64,000 bases of DNA from Bog-532 sp965277615 (GTDB lineage Bacteria; Actinomycetota; Actinomycetes; Streptosporangiales; Streptosporangiaceae). Within the stretch, counting starts at the first letter, position 1; the number at the start of each line of letters is the position of its first letter. The stretch is from contig CBDIDG010000002.1 in NCBI GenBank assembly GCA_965277615.1, positions 62,001-126,000 of the forward strand, read 5' to 3'. The position numbers and the translations under genes are program-made. The notes beneath the pieces were generated by a model. The model saw only the letters and a list, made by a program, of their open reading frames with translations, was not told the origin of the DNA and did no database searches. Shown one piece after another: positions 28,336-37,066 of the stretch.

Positions 28336-29301
28336 TCACGGGCGGGCGAGCGGGCCGTTGAGCTTCACCGTCCGCATCGCCAGGATGGTCTCCACCTGGT
28401 GCAGCCCCGGGAGCTGGGCGATGCTCCCGGTCAGATAGGTGTAAAGCGCTTCGGTGCTGGGACAGAGCACCGAAGCGTACAGGTTCGCGGTCCCGGTGGC
28501 CGCAGCTACGTAAGCGGTCTCGGGGTGGCCGGCCATGGCCCGCCCGGCCGCATCGAGCTGGGCCGGGCTGACGGTCAGCCACACCATGGCCCGCGCGGTG
28601 ATGTCCAGCAGCGACGGATGGAAATCGACGTCGAAGTAGAGTATCCCGCTGTCCCGCAGGTCGGTGATGCGCCGACGCACGGTGGTCTGGGACCACCCGG
28701 TCGACGCGGCCAGGTCGCTGTAGGTGGTCCGCCCGTCCAGCTCCAGTGCGGCCAGCAGTGCGCCGTCTCCTCCGGTGACCCGGGTTCCCTCGGTGACCCG
28801 GGGCTCCAGGGCCGGCGGCTGCAGCGCCGCCACCTGGTCCGGGGTCAGCCCGCCCGACTTGTTGACCAGGCTCAGGACGCCGCCGAAGTAGGTGTGCAGG
28901 ACGCACTGCGCGGTGATCCCGTTGACCCCGCGGCTGCGGGGCAGCGCGTCCAGCAGCAGGTGGCTGCTGTCCTCGCCGGCCCGGGTCTGGATCGAGCAGG
29001 TGACCTCGGTGCCGCCGGAGATCAGGCTGACGAAGGTGGTGTCGGGCCGCCGGGCCAGCGCATCGGCCACCGGCGCTGCGGCGCTTGGCGTGCACTGCAC
29101 CCGGATGATCCAGGACGTCAATCCGACCAGGTCCGGCTCGATCAGCCCGCGTACCCGCAGCAGCCCGGCCGACCGGAGCCGGTTGTACCGCCGCGCGATG
29201 GTCTGGTCGGACACCCCGAGCACCTCGCCGATCAGGCTGAACGGGGCCCGCCCGTCGAGCTGCAGCGCGTAGATGAGCTGAACGTCCAAGCCGTCAGGCA
29301 C
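28336..29301 (-). CDS. Lrp/AsnC-family transcriptional regulator with tandem modules
   Basis: The 321-residue protein has two AsnC-type units in one chain. Each has a winged HTH (residues about 4-60: FSLIGEVLGVSDQTIARRYN; about 175-225: TYSDLAASTGWSQTTVRRRI) and a RAM-like ligand domain, the second ending LPGLHQVETILAMRTVK. It is divergently transcribed from an MFS pump 121 bp away, the usual arrangement for a local regulator responding to an amino acid or small ligand. Such double Lrp proteins are common in actinomycetes. Confidence 0.88.
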   Translation of the reverse strand: MPDGLDVQLIYALQLDGRAPFSLIGEVLGVSDQTIARRYNRLRSAGLLRVRGLIEPDLVGLTSWIIRVQCTPSAAAPVADALARRPDTTFVSLISGGTEVTCSIQTRAGEDSSHLLLDALPRSRGVNGITAQCVLHTYFGGVLSLVNKSGGLTPDQVAALQPPALEPRVTEGTRVTGGDGALLAALELDGRTTYSDLAASTGWSQTTVRRRITDLRDSGILYFDVDFHPSLLDITARAMVWLTVSPAQLDAAGRAMAGHPETAYVAAATGTANLYASVLCPSTEALYTYLTGSIAQLPGLHQVETILAMRTVKLNGPLARP

Positions 29302-29403
29302 TGAATTTCGCCATTGATGCCGTCCCTCGTGTCGATATCAGCCGGATATTTCCCACAGCTAGCCGCTGGAGAGCCGCTGAACCCAAGCTGGTAATGAATT
29401 TAA

Positions 29404-29413
29404 CCCACGTGGG
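29404..29413. promoter_or_regulatory. Palindrome before the MFS start
   Basis: CCCACGTGGG is a perfect 10-bp palindrome ending ten bases before the MFS ATG and overlapping its likely ribosome site (GTGGGGAG). It lies in the gap shared with the divergent Lrp gene and is a candidate repressor site. Lrp proteins usually prefer longer AT-rich sites, so the binding factor is uncertain. Confidence 0.35.
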
Positions 29414-29422
29414 GAGATCGAC

Positions 29423-30898
29423 ATGCTTTCAACCCAGTCGGCCCGGGGCCGGTGGTGGCCGCTGGCCGCCATCTGCCTGGGCACCTTCATCCTGCTCGTC
29501 GACGTGACGATCGTCAGCGTCGCGCTGCCGCCGATGGCCCGCGACCTGCACACCCAGCTCGACTCGCTGCAGTGGGTGGTGGACGCCTACGCGCTCGCGC
29601 TGGCCGCGCTGCTGCTGGTCAGCGGCTCCCTGGCCGACCGGTTCGGCCGGCGGCGGCTGTTCCAGCTCGGCCTGGCCCTGTTCGCGGCCAGCTCGCTGGC
29701 CTGCGCGCTGGCGCCCAACGCCGGCTTCCTGATCGCGGCCCGGACCGTGCAGGGCGCCGGCGCCGCGGCCATGTTCGCCACCAACACCGCCCTGCTGAAC
29801 CACAGCTACTCCGGCCGCGACCGCTCGGTGGCGTTCGGCGTCTGGGGCGCGATCAACGGTGCCGCCGCCGCGGTCGCGCCCGTGCTCGGTGGCCTGCTCA
29901 TCGCGGCCGCGGGCTGGCGGGCGATCTTCCTGGTCAACCTGCCCATCGCGATGGTGGCCGCGATCATGACCCAGCGGGTCGTGGCCGAGTCCCGTGGCCA
30001 GGCCAGCCCGATCGACTGGGCCGGCGCCGCCTCGTTCACCGTCTCCGCGGCCAGCTTGACCTACGCCCTGATCCACGGCGGGGACAGCGGCTGGGGCACT
30101 CCGGTCACGCTGGCCTCGTTCGCGGTGGCCGCTGCGGCCCTGCTGGTCTTCGTGCTGACCGAACTCCGGGTCGCCCATCCGCTGCTGGACCTGTCCCTGT
30201 TCCGCCGGGCCTCGTTCAGCATGCTCATGGTCGTGGGCGTGGTGATGACCGCCTGCGCCTTCGCGCCGTTCATCTACACCCAGCTGTGGCTGCAGTCCAC
30301 GCTCGGCCTGCCCGCGATCGGCGCCGGCCTGGTCCTGCTGCCGATGGCCGGGGTCGCGTTCGTGGTGTCGGCCGTGGCCGGGCGCTTCCTGCACGGGGTG
30401 GCGGCGCGCTGGCCGCTGGGGGCCGGCCTGCTGTTCATCGGGGCTGGTTCCCTGCTCCGCGCCTTCCTGGCCGCGTCATCCGGCTGGGCGTCGCTCATCC
30501 CCGGCCTGGTGGTCGCCGGGATCGGGGTCGGACTGGCCTCCCCGGTGCTGGTCTCCGCCGCCCTGGCCGCCGTCCCCCGCCCGCGGTCCGGCATGGCCAG
30601 CGGCGCGGTCAACACGTTCCGCCAGATCGGCTACGCGCTGGGGATCGCCGCGTTCGGCTCCCTGTTCGCCAGCCACGTCACCCGCGCCGTGGTGACCAGT
30701 GCCAACCGCCACGTGGTGCACGCCGCCTACGTCACGGCCCAGAACCAGATCTACCTGGTGGCCGGCCTGACCGCGGTGGCCTGCGGGCTGCTGGCCATGG
30801 CCCTGATCCGCCCGGACCGCACCCCGGCGGCGCCCGCGAGTCCGGCGGTCCCCGCGGTTCCGGCAATGACGGCAATCCCTACTGCCAAAGTAGACTAG
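29423..30898 (+). CDS. MFS transporter, DHA2 (EmrB/QacA) family
   Basis: A 491-residue 14-helix drug:H+ antiporter. Helix 1 begins WWPLAAICLGTFILLVDVTI with the DHA2 acidic residue; the loop 2-3 signature is SGSLADRFGRRRL and motif C-like sequence lies in helix 5 (WGAINGAAAAVAPVLGGLL). A Pro/Ala-rich tail closes the protein. It is divergent from the tandem Lrp gene and probably controlled by it. The LLM monooxygenase starts 36 bp after its stop, so export and oxidation of a compound may be linked. Substrate unknown. Confidence 0.88.
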   Translation: MLSTQSARGRWWPLAAICLGTFILLVDVTIVSVALPPMARDLHTQLDSLQWVVDAYALALAALLLVSGSLADRFGRRRLFQLGLALFAASSLACALAPNAGFLIAARTVQGAGAAAMFATNTALLNHSYSGRDRSVAFGVWGAINGAAAAVAPVLGGLLIAAAGWRAIFLVNLPIAMVAAIMTQRVVAESRGQASPIDWAGAASFTVSAASLTYALIHGGDSGWGTPVTLASFAVAAAALLVFVLTELRVAHPLLDLSLFRRASFSMLMVVGVVMTACAFAPFIYTQLWLQSTLGLPAIGAGLVLLPMAGVAFVVSAVAGRFLHGVAARWPLGAGLLFIGAGSLLRAFLAASSGWASLIPGLVVAGIGVGLASPVLVSAALAAVPRPRSGMASGAVNTFRQIGYALGIAAFGSLFASHVTRAVVTSANRHVVHAAYVTAQNQIYLVAGLTAVACGLLAMALIRPDRTPAAPASPAVPAVPAMTAIPTAKVD

Positions 30899-30934
30899 AG
30901 GTCAACCGGATGTCGGCCAGCGGAGGGCGCGGGC

Positions 30935-32071
30935 ATGTCCATCGAGATCATCGGCATGGTCGGTACGCAGGACGTGTCCGAGTCGAGGGGCTCCGCTGGC
31001 GGCCCGGCGATCGACGCCGGCTACCTGACCCGGTTCGCCCGGGCGCACGAGGCCGCGGGCTTCGACCGGGTGCTGATCGGCTACCACGCCACCGGCCCGG
31101 ACGGGTTCGCGGTCGCGGCCTACGTGCTGAACGCGACGACCCGGCTCAAGGTGCTGATCGCGCACCGGCCCGGCTTCGTCGCCCCCACCCTGGTGGCCCG
31201 CAAGCTGGCCACGCTGGACGCGCTGACCGGCGGCGGCCGGGTCGCCATCCATCACATCACCGGGGGCGATGAGGCCGACCAGCAGCGGGACGGCGACTTC
31301 GCCGACCATGATCGGCGCTACGCCCGCACGGCCGAGTTCATGGACGTGCTGCGCCGCGAGCTCACCGCATCCGAGCCGTTCGACTTCGACGGCGCGTTCT
31401 ACCGCGTGCGCGGGGCGTTCAGCGACGTCAAGCCGCTGGGCTCAGCCGGTATCCCGCTGTACTTCGGCGGTGCGTCGGCCGCCGCGGTCGAGGTCGGCGC
31501 CCAGCACGCCGACGTCTACATGCTGTGGGGTGAGCCGGTGGCGCAGGTCGCCGAGCGGGTGGCCGAGGTCCGGGCCCAGGCCGCCCGGCACGGCCGCACG
31601 ATCCGGTTCAGCCTCTCGGTCCGGCCCATCGTGGCCGCGACCGAGGAGGCGGCCTGGGCCCGGGCCGAGCAGATCCGTGCGGCCACGGCCGAGCGGGTCG
31701 CGGCCGGCAGCGCTCAGGTCCAGGGCGTGCTGAAGCCGGGCCGGGCCGCGGCGGCCGGCCCGGCCTCCTCGGTCGGGTCGGCCCGGTTGCAGCAGCAGGC
31801 CGCCGCGGCCGACGTGCACGACGAACGCCTGTGGTTCGGCGTGACCCGGCTGACCGGACCCGGCGGCAACTCCTCGGCCCTGGTCGGCACGCCGGCCCAG
31901 GTGGCCGAGGCGCTCCTGGCCTACCGCCGGGTGGGGGTGGACACCGTGCTCATCCGCGGCTTCGACCCCCTGGAAGACGTCGTCGACTGGGGCCACGAAC
32001 TGGTCCCGCTACTCCGGGCCCAGTCCGCCACCCCGGTCGGTCCTGGCGTCCCGGTGGCCGATCATGTCTGA
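30935..32071 (+). CDS. LLM-class flavin-dependent monooxygenase, SsuD-like
   Basis: The 378-residue luciferase-like protein resembles alkanesulfonate monooxygenases: YLTRFARAHEAAGFDRVLIG at the N-terminus, RPGFVAPTLVARKLATLD, and GGRVAIHHITGGDEADQQRD, the segment equivalent to the FMN-phosphate loop of SsuD, with SVRPIVAATEEAAW later. SsuD-type enzymes use FMNH2 and O2 to release sulfite from sulfonates. It overlaps the next gene by eight bases. That pairing with an acyl-CoA-dehydrogenase-like flavoprotein points to sulfur scavenging, but dibenzothiophene-type or other substrates remain possible. Confidence 0.82.
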   Translation: MSIEIIGMVGTQDVSESRGSAGGPAIDAGYLTRFARAHEAAGFDRVLIGYHATGPDGFAVAAYVLNATTRLKVLIAHRPGFVAPTLVARKLATLDALTGGGRVAIHHITGGDEADQQRDGDFADHDRRYARTAEFMDVLRRELTASEPFDFDGAFYRVRGAFSDVKPLGSAGIPLYFGGASAAAVEVGAQHADVYMLWGEPVAQVAERVAEVRAQAARHGRTIRFSLSVRPIVAATEEAAWARAEQIRAATAERVAAGSAQVQGVLKPGRAAAAGPASSVGSARLQQQAAAADVHDERLWFGVTRLTGPGGNSSALVGTPAQVAEALLAYRRVGVDTVLIRGFDPLEDVVDWGHELVPLLRAQSATPVGPGVPVADHV

Positions 32072-33200
32072 CCGGCTGGCCGACGTCACGGCCGCGCTGG
32101 CCAAGCGGGCCGAGGAAAACGACCGCAGCGCCGCCTTCCCGGCCGACGGCATCGCCGAGGTGCACGCGGCCGGCCTGCTAACCGCGACCGTCGCCCCGCA
32201 GTACGGCGGACCCGGGGCCGGCCTGGGCGACACCGTGACGATCTTGCGCGCCCTGGGCCGCGGCGATCCTGCGGTCGCCCTGATCAGTGCCATGACCTTG
32301 TTTGCGCACGCGCTACAGGCCATCGAGCCGTCCTGGCCCGACGCGCTCTACCGGGACGCGCTGACCGAGTCGGCCCAGCGCCCGGTGCTGATCAACACGC
32401 TGCGGGTCGAGCCCGAACTGGGCACCCCGGCCCGCGGCGGCCTGCCCGCCACCACCGCCCGCCGGACCGACGCCGGCTGGTCGCTGACCGGCCGGAAGAT
32501 CTTCTCTACCGCCGCCGAGGGCCTGACCTGGATGAATGTCTGGGCCCGGACCGAAGACGAGCCGGCCCGGGTCGGCGGGTTCCTGGTCCGCGCCACCTCA
32601 CCGGGCATCACCATCGAGCGCACCTGGGACCACCTCGGCCTGCGGGCCAGCCGCAGCGACGACGTGATCTTCACCGGTACGCCGGTGCCGTACGAGGCCA
32701 CCACCGGCCTGGCCGAGCCGGCCCCGCGCCAGGGCAGTCCGGTGTTCATGGCCTGGAACGCGCTCGGCCTCACCGCCCTGTACCTGGGCGTGGCCGACGC
32801 GGCCCGGGACTGGCTGCTGCAGTTCCTGGCCGAGCGGACCCCGGCCAGCCTGGGCCGCCCGCTGGCTACGCTGCCCCGGTTCCAGACCGCCGCCGGGGAG
32901 ATCGACGCCGCCCTGATCTCGGCCGGCACCCTGGTCACCGCGCTGGCCGCCCGGGTGGACGCCGGTGACCAGGACGCGATCGCCCAGGCCGGGGTGGCCA
33001 AGCTGACCGCGACCCGGGCCGCCATCGCCGCCGTGGAGCAGGCCGTCGCCCTGATCGGCAACAACGGCCTCACCCGGCATCACCCCCTGGAACGCCATCT
33101 GCGCGACATCCTCTGCGCCCGCGTCCACACCCCCCAGGACGACTCCACCCTGACCGCCACCGGCCGCGCCGCCCTGTCCACCGTCACCGACGCGCGCTGA
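32064..33200 (+). CDS. Acyl-CoA-dehydrogenase-like flavoprotein (SfnB/DszC type)
   Basis: A 378-residue acyl-CoA dehydrogenase fold protein: N-terminal helical domain, a beta-domain with SLTGRKIFSTAAEGLTWM and TWDHLGLRASRSDDVIF, and a C-terminal helical bundle with ALIGNNGLTRHHPLERHL. The catalytic Glu of true acyl-CoA dehydrogenases is not obvious at the usual place, and the HPLERHLRD ending is shared with SfnB/DszC monooxygenases. It overlaps the SsuD-like gene and probably works with it on an organosulfur compound. This is inference from pairing. Confidence 0.78.
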   Translation: MSDRLADVTAALAKRAEENDRSAAFPADGIAEVHAAGLLTATVAPQYGGPGAGLGDTVTILRALGRGDPAVALISAMTLFAHALQAIEPSWPDALYRDALTESAQRPVLINTLRVEPELGTPARGGLPATTARRTDAGWSLTGRKIFSTAAEGLTWMNVWARTEDEPARVGGFLVRATSPGITIERTWDHLGLRASRSDDVIFTGTPVPYEATTGLAEPAPRQGSPVFMAWNALGLTALYLGVADAARDWLLQFLAERTPASLGRPLATLPRFQTAAGEIDAALISAGTLVTALAARVDAGDQDAIAQAGVAKLTATRAAIAAVEQAVALIGNNGLTRHHPLERHLRDILCARVHTPQDDSTLTATGRAALSTVTDAR

Positions 33201-33282
33201 GAAGGCCTTCGGGCTGGGTGCGGCCCAGGCCGCAGACCTCACATTTGCCTGGAATGTCGGGGGTGGTACCTACCGTGAAGTT

Positions 33283-33858
33283 ATGACGGCTCAGACTCCG
33301 CCTCCGGGCGGTACGCAGACCCAGCCGGTGGGCGGTAGCGAGGGCACCGGCCTGGGGACACGGGCGGACGGGATCGGCCACGCCGCGCCCGCCGGGTACG
33401 CGACCGTGACCCCGTGGGTGATCAGCAGCGACACCGGCCGGCTCATCGAGTTCGTGCAGGAAGCGTTCGGGGCCCATGAGCTGGCCCGGGTGCCGGGGCC
33501 GGACGGGCGCGTGGGCCACGCCGAGGTGCGGATCGGCGACGCGGTGGTGATGATGTTCGACCGCGCCGGCGACTGGCCCGACACCCCTGGGTTCCTGCGG
33601 CTCTACGTCGAGGACGCGGACCTGGTCTACCAGCGGGCCCTGGCCGCCGGGGCCACCCCGGTCACCCCGGTCACCGGGCTGTTCTTCGGCGACCGGGTCG
33701 GCCGCGTCCGGGATCCGCTGGGCAACATCTGGTGGATCCAGGCCCACGTCGAGGACGTCGACCCGGCCGAGCTGGCCCGTCGCCCCCGTGATCCCGGCGC
33801 CATGGCGGCCCTGCGGTTCGTCGAGACGTCCCTGGACGACGCCATGCGGCCGAACTGA
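33283..33858 (+). CDS. VOC/glyoxalase-superfamily protein (PhnB-like)
   Basis: The 191-residue protein has a flexible Gly/Thr/Pro N-terminus (about 38 residues) and then one VOC domain: ATVTPWVISSDTGRLIEFVQ, VGHAEVRIGDAVVMMFD and RVGRVRDPLGNIWWIQAHVE. The pattern matches PhnB-like proteins with paired betaalphabeta modules. Metal ligands are only partly preserved and no substrate can be named. TACCGT lies about six bases before the ATG with no ribosome site, so a leaderless start is likely. Confidence 0.78.
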   Translation: MTAQTPPPGGTQTQPVGGSEGTGLGTRADGIGHAAPAGYATVTPWVISSDTGRLIEFVQEAFGAHELARVPGPDGRVGHAEVRIGDAVVMMFDRAGDWPDTPGFLRLYVEDADLVYQRALAAGATPVTPVTGLFFGDRVGRVRDPLGNIWWIQAHVEDVDPAELARRPRDPGAMAALRFVETSLDDAMRPN

Positions 33859-33876
33859 CCGCTTGGCCCCGGGTCG

Positions 33877-34032
33877 TCAGTTCGCCCGCGACCCTTCGGC
33901 GGCCGCCCCGGCGAGTACGGGGAACGCATGAACGGCCGCCGCGATGTCGTCCGCGGTGGCCAGCTTTTCCATCTCTTCGTGGAGGTCGGGGCCTGATTGC
34001 GGTCGGGGAGCCGACGTGGGGAAGACAGGCAT
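33877..34032 (-). CDS. Small hypothetical protein (51 residues)
   Basis: From ATG 34032 the peptide reads MPVFPTSAPRPQSGPDLHEE and continues with an Ala-rich helix ending GSRAN. AAGGTGG is placed nine bases before this ATG, a better ribosome site than for the TTG at 34074. It is convergent with the VOC gene 18 bp away. I do not recognise the family. Size and Glu-rich leader-like middle could suit a modified-peptide precursor, but no maturation enzyme is adjacent. Confidence 0.4.
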   Translation of the reverse strand: MPVFPTSAPRPQSGPDLHEEMEKLATADDIAAAVHAFPVLAGAAAEGSRAN

Positions 34033-34074
34033 GGGTGAAACCACCTTGGAGCGCCGGGCGATGAATGATGACAA

Positions 34075-34448
34075 CCACCTATAAGTCGCGCGAGCCCCGG
34101 TTCAGGTTCACACGGTAATCGACCCGTTACTTTACGTCGCCATATCGACGGGTAACCGCTACCGCGGGTTCACCACATGAGTCCGGCCGGCACCCCGGGG
34201 AGACTGGGCCGCATACGCCACTCCCGGCACCCAAACTTGTTCCGAAACTGCGTTCGTATCGCACGCCGAGCCGCCTTCCTACGGGCTGCCCGTGTCTGCG
34301 TACCTGACCGTGGACTGACCATTAACTCCAGACATCATCTGTCCCAAGTATGGGTAATACGGCTTCAATGTAAAAGGTCCGACCGGCTGGTCGAACGGTT
34401 CATTCAGCCTCGCCACGGACCGGACCGCTCACGTGGAGGTGACGCGGC
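34075..34448. other. Intergenic stretch without a recognisable gene
   Basis: About 370 bp between the small minus-strand gene and the symporter operon. Base composition is lower in GC than the flanks. It must hold the symporter promoter; TAATAC at 34354-34359 is -10-like. A 5-bp inverted repeat CGACC/GGTCG sits near 34382-34395. GGAGGTG at 34435-34441 is the symporter ribosome site. No RNA gene fold was recognised. Confidence 0.4.
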
Positions 34449-36125
34449 TTGCTGAGGCTAGATGTCAACTGGTTCGACTACACGATTCTGGCCATCTACT
34501 TCGCCCTGGTCATAACGATCGGGGTGATCGCCCGCCGGGCCGTCGCCACCAGCGAGGACTTCCTGCTCTCCGGCCGGTCGCTGCCGGCCTGGATAACCGG
34601 GCTGGCCTTCATCTCGGCCAACCTGGGCGCGATCGAGATCCTGGGCATGGCCGCGAACGGCGCCCAGTACGGCCTGCCGACCGTGCACTTCTACTGGATC
34701 GGCGCGGTCCCGGCCATGGTGTTCCTCGGCATCGTCATGATGCCGTTCTACTACGGGTCACGGGTGCGCAGCGTGCCGGAGTTCCTGCTCCGGCGCTTCA
34801 ACCCAGCCACGCACCTGTTCAACGCCCTGACGTTCGCGCTGGCCGCGGTGCTGATCGCCGGCGTGAACCTGTTCGCCCTGGCCCTGATCATCCACGCGCT
34901 GATCGGCTGGCCGACCTGGTTGTCAATCGTCGTCTCGGCGCTGTTCGTGCTGGCCTACATCACCCTCGGCGGGCTGTCCGGCGCGATCTACAACGAGGTG
35001 CTGCAGTTCTTCGTGATCATCGCGGGGCTGGTCCCGCTGGTGATCATCGGACTGAAAGACGTCGGCGGGTGGAGCGGCCTGCAGGCCAAGGTCGATCACA
35101 CCAAGCTGGGCGCCAACGCCTTCTCGAGCTGGAGCGGCGTCGGGGTCGGGCACTGGACCAACCCGCTGGGCGACTGGATCGGCATCGTCTTCGGCCTCGG
35201 CTTCGTCTTGTCGTTCGGCTACTGGACCACGAACTTCGCCGAGGTCCAGCGCGCCCTGTCGGCCAAGGACCTGTCCGCGGCCCAGCGGACGCCGCTGATC
35301 GGGGCGTACCCGAAGATCTTCATTCCCGCCCTGACCATCATCCCCGGTCTGATCGCGCTGGTCGTGATCCCCAAGCTGGGCGGGACCAAGATTACCTACA
35401 ACGACGCCATCCCGGCGCTGATGGGCAAGTACCTGCCGAACGGCGCGCTCGGTGTGGCGCTGGCCGGCCTGCTGGCCGCCTTCATGGCCGGCATGGCGGC
35501 CAACGTCAGCTCGTTCAACACCGTCGTCACCTACGACATCTGGCAGACCTACATCAGGAAGGGCCGCCGGGACCGGTACTACCTGAATGTCGGCCGGGTG
35601 GTCACCGTGGTCGGCATCCTGATCGGGATCGGCACGGCGTTCATCGCCTCCGGCTACAACAACATCCAGAACTACATCCAGTTGCTGTTCTCGTTCTTCA
35701 ACGCGCCGCTGTTCGCCACGTTCATCCTGGCCATGTTCTGGAAGCGCACCACGCCGTGGTCCGGGATCGCCGGGCTCGCGGCCGGGACGATCGGCGCCGC
35801 CGCCATGCACTTTGCCGGCTATCACATCGCCTACTTCTATCCGCACCAGGTGCTGGACCCGACGCACGCCACGATCAACGCGCAGATGGTCAACTTCTAC
35901 GGGGCCATCGCCGCCTTCGTGGCCGACCTGGTGGTCACGGTGCTGGTCACCCTGGTAACCAAGCCGAAACCGGTGTCCGAACTGGCCGGCCTGGTCTGGG
36001 GGGTGCCCGACCCGAGTGCGCCCGACCCGGCGAGCGTGCCCAAGCCGGTCTGGTGGAAGTCACCCAAGCTGCTGGGCGGGGTCGCTCTGGGCATCGTCCT
36101 CGTGTTGTCCATCGTGTTCGCGTAG
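34449..36125 (+). CDS. Sodium:solute symporter (SSS family)
   Basis: A 558-residue membrane protein with about 14 helices, SGLT/PutP-type. Diagnostic segments: SEDFLLSGRSLPAWITGLAF (early loop), IEILGMAANGAQYGLPTVHF, YITLGGLSGAIYNEVLQFF and FMAGMAANVSSFNTVVTYDI, which includes the sodium-site Ser/Thr pattern of helix 8. The start is TTG 34449, supported by GGAGGTG upstream. It is followed by a two-helix protein and a universal stress protein. The sequence is nearer to sugar/inositol-type than to acetate or proline carriers, but the solute is not assignable. Confidence 0.9.
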   Translation: MLRLDVNWFDYTILAIYFALVITIGVIARRAVATSEDFLLSGRSLPAWITGLAFISANLGAIEILGMAANGAQYGLPTVHFYWIGAVPAMVFLGIVMMPFYYGSRVRSVPEFLLRRFNPATHLFNALTFALAAVLIAGVNLFALALIIHALIGWPTWLSIVVSALFVLAYITLGGLSGAIYNEVLQFFVIIAGLVPLVIIGLKDVGGWSGLQAKVDHTKLGANAFSSWSGVGVGHWTNPLGDWIGIVFGLGFVLSFGYWTTNFAEVQRALSAKDLSAAQRTPLIGAYPKIFIPALTIIPGLIALVVIPKLGGTKITYNDAIPALMGKYLPNGALGVALAGLLAAFMAGMAANVSSFNTVVTYDIWQTYIRKGRRDRYYLNVGRVVTVVGILIGIGTAFIASGYNNIQNYIQLLFSFFNAPLFATFILAMFWKRTTPWSGIAGLAAGTIGAAAMHFAGYHIAYFYPHQVLDPTHATINAQMVNFYGAIAAFVADLVVTVLVTLVTKPKPVSELAGLVWGVPDPSAPDPASVPKPVWWKSPKLLGGVALGIVLVLSIVFA

Positions 36126-36138
36126 GAAGGAGCACGCC

Positions 36139-36435
36139 ATGTCCGAGACGCCAGACACCGGCGCCGAGGCCCCGCAGTCAGCCGCGGCCCGCCTGTTCGA
36201 CCTGCGGACGCTGATCGGCGGGCTGTTCGTCCTCTACGGGATCATGCTCACCGTGGCCGGATTCTTCACCTCCCCGGCGAACCTGGCCAAGGCCAGCCAC
36301 ATCAACATCAACCTGTGGATGGGCATCGGCATGCTCGTCCTGGGGGTGTTCTTCCTCCTCTGGTGGCGGCTCAGACCGCTCCAGCGTCCCCAGCCGAATC
36401 AGCCAGAGCCGCCCGAGACTGGGACCGTCCGGTGA
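36139..36435 (+). CDS. Two-helix membrane protein linked to the symporter
   Basis: A 98-residue protein with two hydrophobic helices, LIGGLFVLYGIMLTVAGFF and MGIGMLVLGVFFLLWW, and a Pro-rich cytosolic tail. AGGAAGGAG lies upstream of the ATG at 36139. It begins 13 bp after the symporter stop and its stop overlaps the next gene's GTG. Small two-helix partners also accompany SSS acetate carriers (YjcH/DUF485), but this protein is not clearly in that family. A role as a symporter subunit is inferred from position. Confidence 0.7.
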   Translation: MSETPDTGAEAPQSAAARLFDLRTLIGGLFVLYGIMLTVAGFFTSPANLAKASHININLWMGIGMLVLGVFFLLWWRLRPLQRPQPNQPEPPETGTVR

Positions 36436-36863
36436 CGGCCCCGGCCGCGCCGGTGATCGTCGTCGGGGTGGACGGCTCGGCCGGCAGCCGGGACGCGGTG
36501 CGCTGGGCGGCGGAGCAGGCCCGGCTGACCGGCGCGGAACTGAGAGCGGTGGCCACCTGGCGGTGGCCGAATTACGTCACGCGGATCCCGCCCGGCGCCG
36601 ACCCCGGAGCCGACACGCTGTCCATCCTGCAGGAGGTGATCTCCGAAATCCGCACCGCGTTCCCCGACGTGCCAGTCAGCGAGCACGTGGTCGAGGGCCC
36701 GAGCGGCCCGGCGCTGCTCTCCCAGGCCACCGACGCTACCCTCCTGGTCGTCGGCGCGCGAGGACGCGCGGCCTACCCCGGCATGCTCCTCGGGTCAGTG
36801 GCCGAATACTGCGTCCGCCACGGTCCCTGCCCCGTGGTGGTCGTCCGCCATTCCGCGCCATAG
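36432..36863 (+). CDS. Universal stress protein (UspA family)
   Basis: The 143 residues form one Usp domain: IVVGVDGSAGSRDAVRWA at the N-terminus and VVGARGRAAYPGMLLGSVAE, the ATP-binding G-x2-G-x9-G-S/T pattern (the last Ser in GSVAEYC), then CPVVVVR. An ATP-binding type is therefore likely. The GTG start overlaps the preceding stop (GTGA). Coupling to a solute carrier suggests that transport is adjusted to energy or stress state; this is inference. Confidence 0.88.
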   Translation: MTAPAAPVIVVGVDGSAGSRDAVRWAAEQARLTGAELRAVATWRWPNYVTRIPPGADPGADTLSILQEVISEIRTAFPDVPVSEHVVEGPSGPALLSQATDATLLVVGARGRAAYPGMLLGSVAEYCVRHGPCPVVVVRHSAP

Positions 36864-37066
36864 CCCCTCGATCTGCTCGCAAGCTCGCCTCACATGCGCA
36901 ATCCGGCTGGGGCGGGCGACTCATTTTTCGATTTCTTCCGTCCGGGTCGCGCCTTGGCCCAGAGCTGAGGCGGAGCCGACTGTCGCGGCTATTGACCCCC
37001 GGGCGGGGGGTCGGTCACGCTGAACGAGGAACCCGTCGAAGGCGATCGGTTCTGGGAAGGCGCCTG

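Noticed and set aside
34433..36214. 593-residue plus-strand frame overlapping the symporter
   Set aside because: Arg/Pro/Gly-rich with no hydrophobic segments; the other frame is the clear symporter.
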